Shown here in pieces: positions 46,321 to 58,648 of a stretch of 64,000 bases of DNA. The notes beneath the pieces were generated by a model that had not been told where the DNA came from, did not search any database, and was given only the letters and a program-made list of their open reading frames with translations. Position 1 is the stretch's first letter; each line of letters opens with the position of its first letter. The translations under genes and the position numbers were made by a program. This stretch comes from Gnetum montanum (lineage: Eukaryota > Streptophyta > Gnetopsida > Gnetales > Gnetaceae), in contig MNCI01016470.1 of assembly GCA_015680685.1 (NCBI GenBank), positions 558,950 through 622,949 of the forward strand, given 5' to 3'.

Positions 46321-46504
46321 TAACACTTAGAAATTTTTTTGCAAATTTTAACTTTATTCAAATACTTAGCCAAAATTGCAAAATATTGGCCGTTGAAGTT
46401 GATTATGCTCAAAACTTAGAAGAATTTTGGAAAAGTGCCACCATTTTTACACTTAGCCAAATTTGTAGTCAAGATACCAAGACTAAAAATTTTGTGATGT
46501 TTCA

Positions 46505-46517
46505 ATGGCCCCTCTTT
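46505..46517 (-). promoter_or_regulatory. Polypurine tract of element G
   Basis: On the minus strand, AAAGAGGGGCCAT directly precedes the LTR start TGAAACATC. This fixes the element's direction. Confidence 0.8.
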
Positions 46518-47045
46518 GTTGACATCTGGAGAAGTGGCCCGAGAGACATCGACAAAGAATCACAAAACACCATAGTAGACATGGAACAAACATTAGTCAT
46601 CGATACTAGATCAGGTGTCATTCCACCATGTTTAAGAGTGCTATTAATAAGGGTATGCTAAGGCAAAATGTGTAGGAAATGTGCTAGTGAAATGAAATGC
46701 AAGCAAACGAAGTAAAATACAAATAGTGTATCCTAATGCAAGATGTGAAGTTAGCATGGCTAACGGTGACCATGGCATGTAGTGGCTTTCCTCTAAAACA
46801 TTAACCTCTCATTAGAGTACTCATGAGAGAGTCAAAGTTGATCTAAGGCTAGGCCAATTGCAAAGATGCAGTGTTATCAATTTTCTTAGGGATGTGTCTT
46901 TTCCTATTCTTCTTTTTTTTTTTTTGTTTTTTGCTTTGCTAAAAGGTGAACCTTAATTGGGTTTAGCTTATTGCTAAATGCTAGCTATAATGTGTGGGCC
47001 ATCAAGTGGACTGTGTGCCACAAGATGGGCTTTGCTTTGATGAAA
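46518..47045 (-). other. Post-gag non-coding region of element G
   Basis: I see no gene here. A poly-T run lies at about 46,911-46,926. The plus-strand frame at 46,305-46,661 spans the LTR edge and is a shadow. Confidence 0.5.
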
Positions 47046-49404
47046 CCATGTTGCACCTGTAGGATTGGTTTAATATCTTAGCAGATGATTAGTTTGGCTG
47101 TTAGTTTAACATCTTAGTGGATGATTGGTTTGGTTGCCATTTTAATGTCTTAGTGGATGATTGTTATGAGACCTTGACAACAAAGGGTGTTGTGGGTGCC
47201 CAAGGTCACACTTTGATAACAAAGAGGTTCCTCTTACTTGTGGAGGCCAATAGGATCCTTGCCTTGCTAGGTGGCTCACAGATCACAAAAGGTTGTTATG
47301 CAAGTTTAGACTTGTCACCTACATTGATGGAGTTTATGAGGTATGGGGTGTCATCTACGTTGGATTGGCTTGCTGCATCAAGTACCAGTTGACCTTGTTC
47401 TATCATTCTTTGCAAGTCATCCTACATAGCATAATATTTGTTCATACTATGACCAAATAGTTGGTGGTAATGACAGTATTGATCCATCTTGAAGTGTTGT
47501 GAGATTGAGGCCTCATTTGGTACTACTGAGGTGGGGTTCATCAATAGTTCATAGTACCTGTTATGTTTTTAGTGGATAATCTCTGATACGTGTTTGTATT
47601 GGATTTTCCTAACTTTCAAGAGTTGCTCCAGTAGTTCAAAGGGTTCCATCGGTAGTGGTGTATACTTTGAGTGATTCTTGCACTCAAAGTTAGGCCTTGG
47701 GGTGGTCCCTGCCAATGTAGGTAAGTTGGTGCTAGAGTTGGTGGCATTGTAAGCTGGGACCTTGGGCTGCTTGGCTGTTGGACCCTAGTTGGTTGCTTTT
47801 GTGGTTATAGCCACTATTTCCACTATTTTATTTTTCTTGCACACATGTTAGTTTTTGTAGGACACATAGGCTAGGTCATTACTAGCTTGGGTTGCCTCTT
47901 CTATGCCTTTCATTTGGGCAAAGGCTTGGCTAAGAGACTTTGGGGGCAGGTAATACAGTTTGGACTTGATGAAGTCATTTAATGCACCCTTGAAGATGGA
48001 AAATAGGTGAATCTTTGCTAGGGATTCATGCATTTTGCTCAATGCAGCATTCCAACATTGGAGGAATTTTGACATGAGCTTTAGGGACTCTTGCTTGACT
48101 TGCATGAGTTGGTCGAGGGTTTCTTTAGGCTCAAATTTGTACTTGAAGCATGTCACAAACTAGCTTATGAGATCCTCCAAAGAAGAGATTGAGGGCTTGG
48201 GTAGTGTGTGATACCAATCTAAGGCCTTGCTAGTGAGTGACATGGGAAACACATGCATGATGACGTGTGGCCAGGCTTGAAGGAGTAGGCACTTGAATAA
48301 AAATATGACCAAGTGTGCATTGGGATTCTCATTACCATTGTACTTAGTGAGTTTAGGTAGTTGGACCCTAGTTGAAAGAGTTAGGGGTGGGATTGTAAGA
48401 TTTATGGGGTCATCCTAGTAGAACTCCATCATCTTGATGGTTTTGGAGGAGGTAGCTTTAAGTTGGTTGATCTCCTTCATTAAACTTTGGATCAGCTACA
48501 ATGGCTAATCCAAGCTTGGGGATGTGCTAGCAAGTTGCATGGGCTAGGCTTGCGTTGGTTGCATAGCATAGGATTGGATTGTTGATTGCAGAGTTTACTA
48601 GATTAACATTGTAGTAGATGGTCATTGCCATTTTAATGTTGCAGCGAATGGTCATTGCCAGTTTAACATTGTAGCAGATAGTCGTTGCTAGTTTAACATT
48701 GTAGTAGATAGTTGTTGCTAGTTTAATGTCATAGTGAATGGTCATTATTAGTCTAACATTGTAGTAGATAGGTTTAGTTGATGCATTGGTTGAGTGATGG
48801 GCACATTGACAAAGGTAGGCCACACACAAATGGGTTGGATGAACATCATGGACATTGATGAGACAAGTGAGACATAGGATTCCTGAGTTATCTAGGGATG
48901 AGAGGTGGCCCCTATGTGAGCATAGGATTGGACAAATGTAGTGGTTGCTTGTAAGAAAGAAAAAATTGGCATCGTCACCATCTTGGAGAGGATGGATGGA
49001 CTAAACCGAGGAGGGGCCATACTAGGAAGTGGTTGTTGGAAGATAGTGTAGAGAGGGCTCTCATGTTTCTAGTAGGCCTCAAAGTCATCTTCTTCCTCCT
49101 ATGAGGCTTCCTCATAGGTTGTCCCTACATCATGCTCATTTTCATGAATGAGTTGGAACAATAGTTGGTGGTAGGACTCCGTGAGTGGTATTATGTCAAA
49201 CAAGGAGGGGTTGTACTCCTATCAATCTCGGTGGACTCATTCATAGTCCTATTTTGCCTCTAAGCTAAGGCAATCCACAAGTAATCTTGCTTGAATTTTG
49301 GCACAAACAAAATTGTATTATTCATGGCTTAATGTGGCATACTTTGGATGGATCATGATGTCAAATGTGTTAAACACTAATGTGGAAGATTGATTTGGAT
49401 TCAT
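47046..49404 (-). pseudogene. Degenerate gag of element G
   Basis: The start codon at 49,404 (minus) opens MNPNQSSTLVFNTFDIMIHP, and the frame then accumulates TAG/TAA at expected Gln codons. A ten-residue tandem repeat follows (about 48,790-48,560). The capsid-like domain is at 48,156-47,848: PKETLDQLMQVKQESLKLMS, FLQCWNAALSKMHE, FKGALNDFIKSKLY. The LxQxxQES block is the usual gag signature. More repeats of the same nucleotide theme lie at 47,165-47,060. I see no zinc knuckle and no protease. It would be the coat protein of the element. Confidence 0.65.
48560..48790 (-). repeat. 30-bp tandem repeat coding ten-residue units in gag of G
   Basis: On the minus strand the units read TIYYNVKLAT, TICYNVKLAM, TIRCNIKMAM and similar, about seven copies with a period of 30 bp. 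The repeat stays in frame, so it probably expanded while gag was coding. Confidence 0.7.
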
Positions 49405-49429
49405 GTTCACAGATCAAGTTGTGAGAGTT

Positions 49430-49735
49430 ACTATCTGTAAAAAATGGCTAACTTTGAATACTGTAGAAAAATGACTAAGTCTATTGATAGCAGAAAAATG
49501 GCTAAGTGCAGAAAAATAGCTAAGTGTAAAAATGTAGAAAAATGGCTTAGTATGGAAACTACAAAAAATTGACTAAGTGAAATTGTAAAAAATTGGTAAA
49601 GTATGAAACTACAAAAATTTGGCTAAGAATGAAAATGAAAAAAAAATGATAAGTATGAAAGTGTAGAAAAAATGCTAAGTATGGAAATGCAAAAAAAATG
49701 CTAACTATAAAAGCTGCTGAAAATGGCTAACTTTG
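49430..49735 (-). repeat. Leader repeats of element G
   Basis: About ten diverged copies on the theme GTAGAAAAATGGCTAAGTATG, spaced roughly 25-30 bp apart, lie between the 5' LTR and the gag start. Confidence 0.65.
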
Positions 49736-49951
49736 GTGTTATGCTTGCTATGTTAGAGTTGGCTATGCTTTCCCAAGCATCCAAAATTTTGGTTAAGTGC
49801 CAAAAATATGCTTTAGCTTTTGTCCAGTGAGGTTCCAAGGGAACTAACAGTGGGGTCCAATCTACACCAACCAATGGTAGAGAGAGCATGCTAAATAACA
49901 ATCAGAAAATGTAGAAGGAAATGGAAAGGCCCTTCTTCTAATGCCAAAAAC

Positions 49952-51826
49952 TATAATGACCAAAAATGTCAGTGGCTAGAATCATTGAGGGGTAAAGGAA
50001 TGCATAGCCTTAACCCTGCCTCCATGAAAGGACCTTGCTAGAAAATGAAGGTGGAGCACCCTAAATGGTCTTATTGATCAAATAAGGACTTTGCTGATTG
50101 TAATCAGGGCACTAATGCAACAAGGGGATGTCATGGTTAGCTGAAATGAAAATGCAAACAACACAAAAATGGGGTCAAAGAAATGTTTCATAGTGTTAAG
50201 TGTACAATGTAGCCATGGAATGGGAGCAAGTGTAGCTAAGGGTTTCGACCAAAACAACGGTGTCAACCCATAGAGACTACTACCCAAGCATAGTACAATG
50301 TGACAACACTTGAAAAAATGTGAAAAGAAATACGGAAAAATGCAAGAAAGTGCTAGAAATGGAAGAGAGAAATGGAACACCACCCCAAATGGGAGCATAG
50401 TTAACTCCAAAAGGGTCTCAAAATGTACATAGTGTACAACAGGTGTAGTGGAAGCATAGTCATAGTCTTGATGATGTCAAGCCATGAAGTTTGGCACTCA
50501 CCATGATGAACTATGCCTATCAGGTTGGTTGCCATGGCATACCATGCCATGTTCTACAAGGCTGCAAAGGAGCTGTGGTATATCATGCGGTGCTGGGCTG
50601 CAATAGGGATATAGTGTACCATGTAATGCAATGCTATAATAGGATCATAGGGTACCATGTAGTGCAAGGATGCCTCTTTGCTAGTGTGGTGTGCTATGAG
50701 TCTCATTTGGCCACGAAGATAAGTGTCAAGATGCCAAAATGCCAAATGTCAAATGAAAGTGCCCATTGCCAACAAGTAAAAAATAGAAGCTAATCCCTAA
50801 ACCATTGAGGTACAAGGGTATTTATAGGGCTAGGGTTAATCTAAAATGTAGATTGGGTGCTATGTGATAGTGTAGTAGGTGGGACTATGAGAAAAACTTA
50901 AAAAAATTTCTATGTTTGAAGGTGACCAAAAAAGTTTACAAATTTTTCGAACTCTAGCTACTACGCTTGCCCTGTGTTACGTGTAGGACATGAGACATTG
51001 CCTAGGAATAGGGTGTAGCATGGACACTTAGAAGAATCTAGTAAAAATTATAGTCCTTTTTCTTGTTATGCTAGCTACGCTTTAGAGTGTAGTAGAGAGT
51101 ATAAAACCAATAGTTAGAAAATATTCCAAATGCCTCTTTCAAGCTGAGCTAGCTTGACACTTAGGCAAAACTAGCCACTAAGGTGTTGGCTATGTTGGCG
51201 ATGCTCTAGAGTGTAGCAGAGGCAATGGGAGCATAGCATAACACAGAAAAATTTTTGTAGCTTGCTACACTCACCTTGTGTTACACATAGGACATGTAAT
51301 GTAGCAGTTAGGCAAAATTTTGCAAAACTAGTGTCTCATGCTAGCTACCCTCTAGAGCGTAGTAGGAGCAATGGGAGCATAGCATAACACTTAGAAAAAT
51401 TCTAAAAAACTAGTGATTTATGTGTTGGCTATGCTTGCTATAATCTAGAGCATAGTAAAGCATAGTAGCTATAGTATCAAGCATAACAACTACAGTGCCA
51501 GAGCGTAACAGCTATAGTGCCAAAGTGTAACAACTACAGTGCCAGACCATAGTACCTATAATGATAGAGTGTAATAGCTACAATGCCATAGCATAGTAGT
51601 TATAGTGCTAGAGCATAATAGCTATAGTGCCAAAGTGTAGCACAACACTTAGAAAAAAGTTTGCAGATTTTGACCTTGTTCGAACACTTAGCCAAAATTG
51701 CAAAATATTGGTTGCTGAAGCTTATTACACTCAACACTAAGAAAAAATTGGGCAAAGTGCCACTATTTTGACACTTGGTCAAATTTGTAGTCAAGATGTT
51801 AAAACTCAAAATTTTGTGGTGTTTCA
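49952..51826 (-). repeat. 5' LTR of element G
   Basis: It is 1,875 bp and pairs with 44,463-46,504. Its plus-strand left end is TATAATGACC, where the terminal TG has become TA. It is shorter, mainly because the tandem arrays have fewer copies. The next bases on the minus strand (GTTTTTGGCATTAGAAG) hold the primer site, whose tRNA I cannot assign. Confidence 0.85.
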
Positions 51827-51831
51827 ATACT

Positions 51832-54754
51832 TAATAGAATGAAACCATTAACAATCTCATCAAAGTTTATAAAATTAATTCCTATGCACATATTCAAATT
51901 CACTAACTTCAAAAATTTTCTTTTACTTCTCATCTTTATAAAAGTTATCATGATCTTGATACCTTAATATCATAACCTTGAAAGTGTACACTCTTTAACA
52001 TCAAATTCTTGATAAAATTTTGAAATTTTGTATCATTTAGTATATCATCTTTCGCAGGATACAAACATCCTCTATTATTTTCATATGCATTTAACAAATG
52101 TTGACTTTCATCATGGCTATAAAAACAATAACTTTTATTAACATTTCTATTTTATAAGTATTTGATGTATTATCAATAATAATATTGCCACCATCTCTTA
52201 AACATGATTTCATAAAATAGCTATCATTCTCTAATTTTAATTGTCAAAGATAAGTATTATTTCCATCAATATTTATAGAATCACGATAGAAATTATTTAT
52301 TCCTTTAAATTATAAGTCATATTTTTACACATTTTAAAAACATTATGTTCATTAAAAATAAAAAAATTATAAACAAATAGCTAATTTTTATAATACTTTT
52401 TTTATATGTTTCCATTTAGAGATTAGGTTTTTTGTCTACATAAGTAGGTTAAATAATATTGCTTTATTGTACCATTCCTTTGGAAGTCTCACCTAATGGT
52501 AACCTTAAATGAAAAAACATTACTTTATTTAAGAAAGGAATAGATATAGATATAGATATAAAATAAATGCAGCATATTACCATATATTTCAATCATTTGA
52601 ATAATTGTAACAATTTTTTATTGGATCTCATTTGTTTTTAACACTTTCATTTTATCTTCATATTCTTTCATGTTTCCCATTCTTTTCTTGTGTTTGGCTA
52701 CTTAATTTTCACCACATAAACTAAGATTTTTAGTAATTTTTTACCTGATTATATATTGTCACATGCTTTTCACATCTTTCAAAAGAATGAATTTTAAAAA
52801 GTAATGGTATGCTCCAAGCATAACTACACTAGTGATAGTATATTTATCTTTATTGATGTGTAGAAAAAATATTAAAATGCATACAAATAAGTTTACCAAA
52901 TTAAATAATATTTAACATATGAAAGAACTTAACTATTAAAGTTATTCTTGTTATTTTTATAACATTGCTAATTTTAATTCATCTTCAAAAATTATATTCC
53001 CATCGATCTTTATAAGATTAAACATATTTTCTTTTTTCTTCAATGCATCTAAAGCTTTCACTCCCTTAGTGAAAATTGTAACTAGCAAGATATAAAAGTT
53101 AATGATAAACATTTATAAAAATAAATTTCAATCTATAACATTTACAAAATAATACATAACTATACCTATACAATGACAAGTTTCTAAGATTTCTTTTACT
53201 AACATAAAACATAAAACATCATGATCAATAATAAGAACATGAACTCCATGGAAACCATCCTTGGTTTTCTATGCTAACATGATTACAATTCAATATTCAC
53301 TGCATCTACTATTAAGTGCAAGTTTATATAGATAATTTTACTAGCAAAATTGAAAGACAGAATAAAAAAAATAGTTTCAAATCATAAATGTTTACTACAA
53401 TTTGCTAAATCTTATTCATCTATTTATAAGAGTGCATAATAAATATCCCACATATCCATTATTTTATGCTAGTATAATTATAATTTTTCTTTATAATCAA
53501 GATACCCAAATCTACCACTTTCAACATTATTGTTTAAAAAGTAGATTTATATCTTGAGTTACATACCATATTAAAAATTGTTAAATGAAGTCTTTGATTG
53601 ATGATCTCAAACCAACTATTCATATACTCATTATAAATAGAATTTTATTTTTATAGCACCACACTAAATGAGAAGATAAAATTCTACTAGACATATATCA
53701 TAATTACTTTATGATGTTACAGCGTTATGTTGTAATGTTATCATAATGCAAGCCTAATGTGTACTATACTTAAAAGGTTATATCTTATCCTAAACAAAGA
53801 CAAACTTTTAAAACTTCAACTCTAAGATCTTATTATTTTCTTTACTTAGCAACCCAAGCATAATATGCATATAAATTGAAAACACTCAAGAAATAAAAAG
53901 CATGATTGAAGAAGTCTAGATCTAGAAGATTGATAGAAAATAAGAGCTCAACATAGAAATATACTAAATTTACAATTCATTTTTAATCATAGAAACTCTA
54001 ATAAAATTATTATCTACTTTGAATTATGATTGTGAAAATATAATATTTATTTATCATTACTTTCTTTCATTATAAATATGAAATATCTTTACTCTTATTT
54101 TGATTCTGTCAGTTTTATATTTATTATTTAAAAGAATTAATAAATTATAGAATTTTTTAAAAGTTGTATATCAATAAATTTTGTATTCTAACTTGTATGT
54201 TTCTACTTTATTTTGATGGATTTTTTTAAAAATATTTAAATAAGATCATATTTAATAAGGAAATATTTGTAAGAGTAATCTTCACACCTATTAATGACTT
54301 GTGAAAATGAAGATCTAGATGAATAAATGCCACTTGTTGCAATAGAAGCTTAGTCTTAGTAAACAAAACTTCATTTAAAAACTTTATCCATGAATCTAGG
54401 TTACATAAAATAAAATGTAATATCTAAGTACAAGTCTATACAAATAAATTCATCAACAAATTACTACCATAACGTATATTCTAAAATTCATAACATACGT
54501 ATTGTGATAGATAATTGGTGATTGGGGTCATTTTACAAATTTGGAAATTGATTTTTCTGTTATGACATTAAGATTGTTACATTCAATATACCTAATAATA
54601 TGTGGTTTAAATGGTAAAGATATTTTGATCATAATTTATACATTATCATAGATAATTCTTCATCTTTTTCTAAATATACAAATCATGCTAATTATATTTT
54701 TTTAGATGGAATCTAAGTTAGAAATATATAAATAAATAGTTTTGGTTGGATAAG
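51832..54754 (-). other. AT-rich DNA right of element G with exon-like islands
   Basis: There is no intact gene. Several short minus-strand stretches read like coding sequence of one kind (Lys, Asn and Ile rich) between AT-rich non-coding DNA. They are FKPHIIRYIECNN near 54,600-54,545; KGVKALDALKKKENMF near 53,075-53,010; KKRMGNMKEYEDKMKVLKTN near 52,690-52,620 followed by a GGTAAT donor-like site; NIDGNNTYL and QLKLENDSYFMKSCLRDGG near 52,285-52,195; and LYPAKDDILNDTKFQNF near 52,055-52,005. Together with the islands left of G they suggest the remains of an intron-rich gene. I cannot identify it. Confidence 0.35.
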
Positions 54755-55680
54755 TGATGAGTGGAAGGGTATCCCAACACTCCACCATACAAGTCACAAG
54801 TGTACACATGTGATCAAATCGTAATAAATGGATGGGTAATGTAAGTATGTTAGAAGTTGCTAATCAATTCATAATCATTGTCTTCCCTCTTCGAGTTAGT
54901 AAAGTACAAGAGTATAGTTTAACTCTAAGTGAAGCATATGATATATTGATGTTGTTGGCTCATGTTAGTCCTGAGTGCAAACATAATGAGATATGAAATT
55001 AAAATCTAAATCTAAATAATAATAGAAATGTAAATCTATTCTAACCTTTGGTGATGAGCAGCCATTCCTAGCTTGTACACCACTTGGGCTAATATAACCA
55101 TGATTGGATTACCAAGTGTTATGCTACTAGGTGAACCAAGCAATAACACTACTTTGATTATTAAATGATTACACTTATACACTCAAAATCAATCATACTC
55201 ATTCCACATTACTAGTAAACATGAAAAGTAAAGTATTCCAAAAATGTAAAGAACTATACTAAAGTAAGAACATTAAGAAATTACAATTATCATAAGTAAA
55301 GAAATAAGCTATGTAAAAATAAAGAAACCAAGTGGATGCTACAATGATGATAAGCAATCTTGGTCTTTATTTCCATTCATAAATTGTGCCCAAGTACAAT
55401 CCACTCAAATAAAGATTTGGTTCAACTACTCAACTGCACACTATGGGCATTTAGTCTATTGTTAAGTGTAAACTATGAAAACAAAATGCAAGAGTTTTTC
55501 TAAAACTGTAATGAAATTTGTGTTGTTGATGTGATCAAGTGTCAATATTTATAGGGCCACATACCTTCCAATACATTGTATTAATAATGACATAGGTAGA
55601 GTTACAATATCATAGATACAATATTGTAGATGCGATATCATAGATATGATACTATGGCTGATCAAAAAATGATTTTATCA
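54755..55680 (-). repeat. 3' LTR of element I
   Basis: On the minus strand it starts TGATAAAATCATTTTTTGATC and ends ACTCATCA. U3 holds ATCATATCTATGATATCG and ACAATATTGTATC palindromes, then CCTATAAATATTGAC. The R/U5 part matches A and B phrases such as TGGTAATCC. Confidence 0.85.
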
Positions 55681-55889
55681 TACCCCCATGACTTACTAGA
55701 AACTCATCCTTAAGTTAAAACAAAAGAGCATAGAGTTCCTTACAAAATTGAGAGGTATACTCAAATTGCGACATCACTACTTATTTACATGATTACTTCA
55801 ATTTGAATAATACATTGTGATTCAAGTGGTACTTTTACAAAATTATCATGCATGGTATGATGCATACATTTGATAACAAAAAAAAATGA

Positions 55890-58648
55890 CATAGCTCAAT
55901 GTAGCCTTTAATTTCCCAACGATGGTGGCTCCTCCATTGGCTTTTTTCCTTTGTCATCAAGCTTCTAAAATTGGTATCAGTTAAGGAGTGTCCAAAACAC
56001 CTCTTTTTCTAACTTGGGATTGTGTACCATCCATGCAGATTCTATAATTTTTGATGGCATCGGTACTTCCCATGGGCATGGTAACTACATAAATTTCTTA
56101 TTTACTTTAACATACCAAGCCACAAACTACCTTCTTTCTTCTTCAAATACCCTAGCCACCTTTATTAATTCTTGATAATTAGCCATTCCGAAGGCTAGGT
56201 TTGTTTCTACATATTTTTATCCTTGGTAGCTGGCTTTTATAATTTTTATTTTAGAGTTTGCACATGTAATTTTTGCTATGTGTCCTCTCAATCTGCAAAC
56301 TCCATCTCATACATGGCGTAGACTATAGCTAACTATTGTTCTAGCTGATTTCTTGGCCTACTTGCTATTAACATGGCTAGATTAGCATACTAAAGATTTG
56401 GCAACCCCATGTACTCGATGAGATTTTGAATCTATAGGACCTTATTCTTGACTTTAGCTTGGTGGACATGGGTAAGGCTATCCAAAATTGGTTTCCAATC
56501 TGGTGCATGTGCTATAATTGAAGTGATCTTAGCCTTGGTCACTTGGATTTTATTTTTGTTGATTTCCTTGTACATGCCCACTTGGTCTTTGAAATGTTTC
56601 TTGAAACTTTTATGCTTTTTAGCCTCATATTGCCATGTGCTGATCTTAATTATTGATTTTTATCTAATGATGTGGACTTATTCCATTAATAGGATTCAAT
56701 TTTCTCTATTCAATTTATTCATGTCTTTGTTGAGTCTGATGAACTATTCTTGTAGTTGATGGATGATTTCCTTAAGAATACTTTTCTACTCTTCAATGAC
56801 TATCAACCCTATATTATCTATAGAAATTTTCTTATGATCTTCCTCTAAGGTAGTGATGGCTATGAAATATGCATACATTTTTGCTTCTACCACTGATGTA
56901 TTTCATAGAACCTTCTTCTTTTCCATATATACTTGAATATTTTTTGTCATAAGTTGCCTTACTTGTTCCATTCTAAATGCATCTAACTAGTCTAGGGCTA
57001 TATATTATGTAGGGTCTCTTCTTTCTATTATAAAAGCTACTAACTTAGCTTTTAACCTTTTCACTTTATTCTCTTTCATGGTTATTTTCCTTTTTATTGC
57101 TATTTGATTAGACTAAAATGCATTGATATTGCTAGGTATACCAAAGAGATTTTGCATAACTTGTCCTATCTATAGCAGTCGATTGAGAACATCTTCATAT
57201 TTTTATAGAACCACAAATGTTTCAACTAGTATTTTAACATCTCTTACCCCTATAATATTCTCTATGGTGTAATGGAAACATTAAATGGTTTTTAAATGTG
57301 TTTAGTAATTATTTCTATTCCTATTGCTGCATCACCATGACTATGACTTCTTCTCTAGTTTCTAACATGACTTGGAAAGATGTAGTGTTCGTTAACATTT
57401 TTTGTACCTAGTCATTGTTCCCTCCTACTTATAAAGATACCTACCCACCAGGAGGTCCTATTGATATAGTAGGCCTTATGAAGTTATCCTTGACTTGGTA
57501 CAAAGAAGAACCTTTCCTTGCTTTCTAATCAATTATTTCTATGATCTACTTCAAGTTGCTCATGGAAGGTATATAATCTTGTTGTGTTAGTAGATATCCA
57601 TATTTAGGTTTGTCACTAGATGGCATTTATCCATTGGGTTTTGCTTATTCTTGCTATCCAATTCCTAGAAGGTTATTTACTAGTTTGAACCCTGCTGCTT
57701 CGTCAGTGTCTATTTGCTTCTCCAGCTGATCCTTCTTTGGTTGCATTGGTTTGGATATTTCTACATAGGATGCATTCTAGGCTTTTCTTAGAACATCATT
57801 TGTGTACCCCATAATTCCTACTGGAACAATTTTCTAATGAGGCAAGGGAATGATAGTTTGAGTTTTCCAACATTCTCTTCTTCAAACATCCTTTGTATCT
57901 CTAGAAATAGCAAATTTGCTATGTTACCATTGAATTTTTTCATACGGATTACACTTCCTCTAGATACATAAGTGGATATTCTATTGAATCTCTTAGTAAT
58001 GAATAAATGATAAGTCCTAATCTTAATGAAAATCTTTTCTTTTGTAGTTAATTTAGTGTAATCACTATCCTCTTTTCTGTATGCTCTATGCAACCATAGT
58101 TTCTTTGGATTAGTGTTAGATTTGGTGAATATATATGCTACATTTGCTCCAACATTTGGAATATTGAGTTCCTTTTCAATGGCTTCAATAGAATAAGGCA
58201 TTGGAACTCCTTCAATCCTAATGTTTGCATCATCCTGCTTATTTTTCCAAAATTGGTACACTTCTCCTAGGTACCATTCACCATTGTTTAATAGAGTTGG
58301 CCATAGAGAAGAGGCCTAGACTAACATTTTAATGCCCCTAGATTAAAACTATAGGAATGATCCAAAATTCAATTCCATAGTTACTATGGACATGATGAAC
58401 TTCTCTTGGGTAGCTTGGAGGCATTTTTCAAATAGTGTGAGTCATTGTCCTTGTTCTGAAGCTGGTGATGCTTCTACCTCAACCTATGTAGATTGTTAAG
58501 TAGCATGTGTTTATTGGTGGATGCTAAAGGATTATGCTTCCTCCTCTACTTCTAGTGTCTATTCTTTGGTTTTTCCTTTGCCTTGATCTCATGGTCTTTT
58601 ACTTCTAGGCTCCGAGGGTCCTTCTACTATGGATCTTTTGGGAGCCAT
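55890..58648 (-). pseudogene. aORF of element I, best-preserved copy
   Basis: The start codon at 58,648 (MAPKRSIVEGPSEPRSKRP) directly follows GATTGCAA, where the other copies have the acceptor GATTGCAG. A 147-codon open stretch (58,261-57,818) covers the globular part: MYQFWKNKQDDANIRIEGVP, SIEAIEKELNIPNVGANVAY, EKIFIKIRTYHLFITKRFNR, GSVIRMKKFNGNIANL and LSFPCLIRKLF. This resembles the plant-transposon-protein domain family found in extra ORFs of plant gypsy elements. The rest to about 55,890 is a decayed coiled-coil region and a short C-terminus. No membrane helix is seen. The plus-strand frame 56,448-56,759 is a shadow. Confidence 0.7.

Larger units (their letters stand above)
44463..46504 (-). 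repeat. 3' LTR of element G
   Basis: On the plus strand it runs from TGTAACAACCAAAAATG to GATGTTTCA. It contains two tandem-repeat arrays, listed separately. The TAGCTATGCTC and AGCATAGC phrases recur throughout, a simple palindromic theme. Confidence 0.88.
44463..51826 (-). mobile_element. Element G: gag-only LTR retrotransposon with very long LTRs
   Basis: The exact target duplication ATACT (44,458-44,462 and 51,827-51,831) and LTRs of 2,042 and 1,875 bp define this 7,364-bp minus-strand element. On its own strand the LTR starts TGAAACA and ends TTGTTACA. The polypurine tract AAAGAGGGGCCAT touches the 3' LTR. The internal region of 3.4 kb holds a leader with repeats and a decayed gag. I find no protease, RT, RNase H or integrase. 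It fits the non-autonomous class described as large gag-only (TR-GAG or LARD) elements. It lies in AT-rich DNA. Confidence 0.85.
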
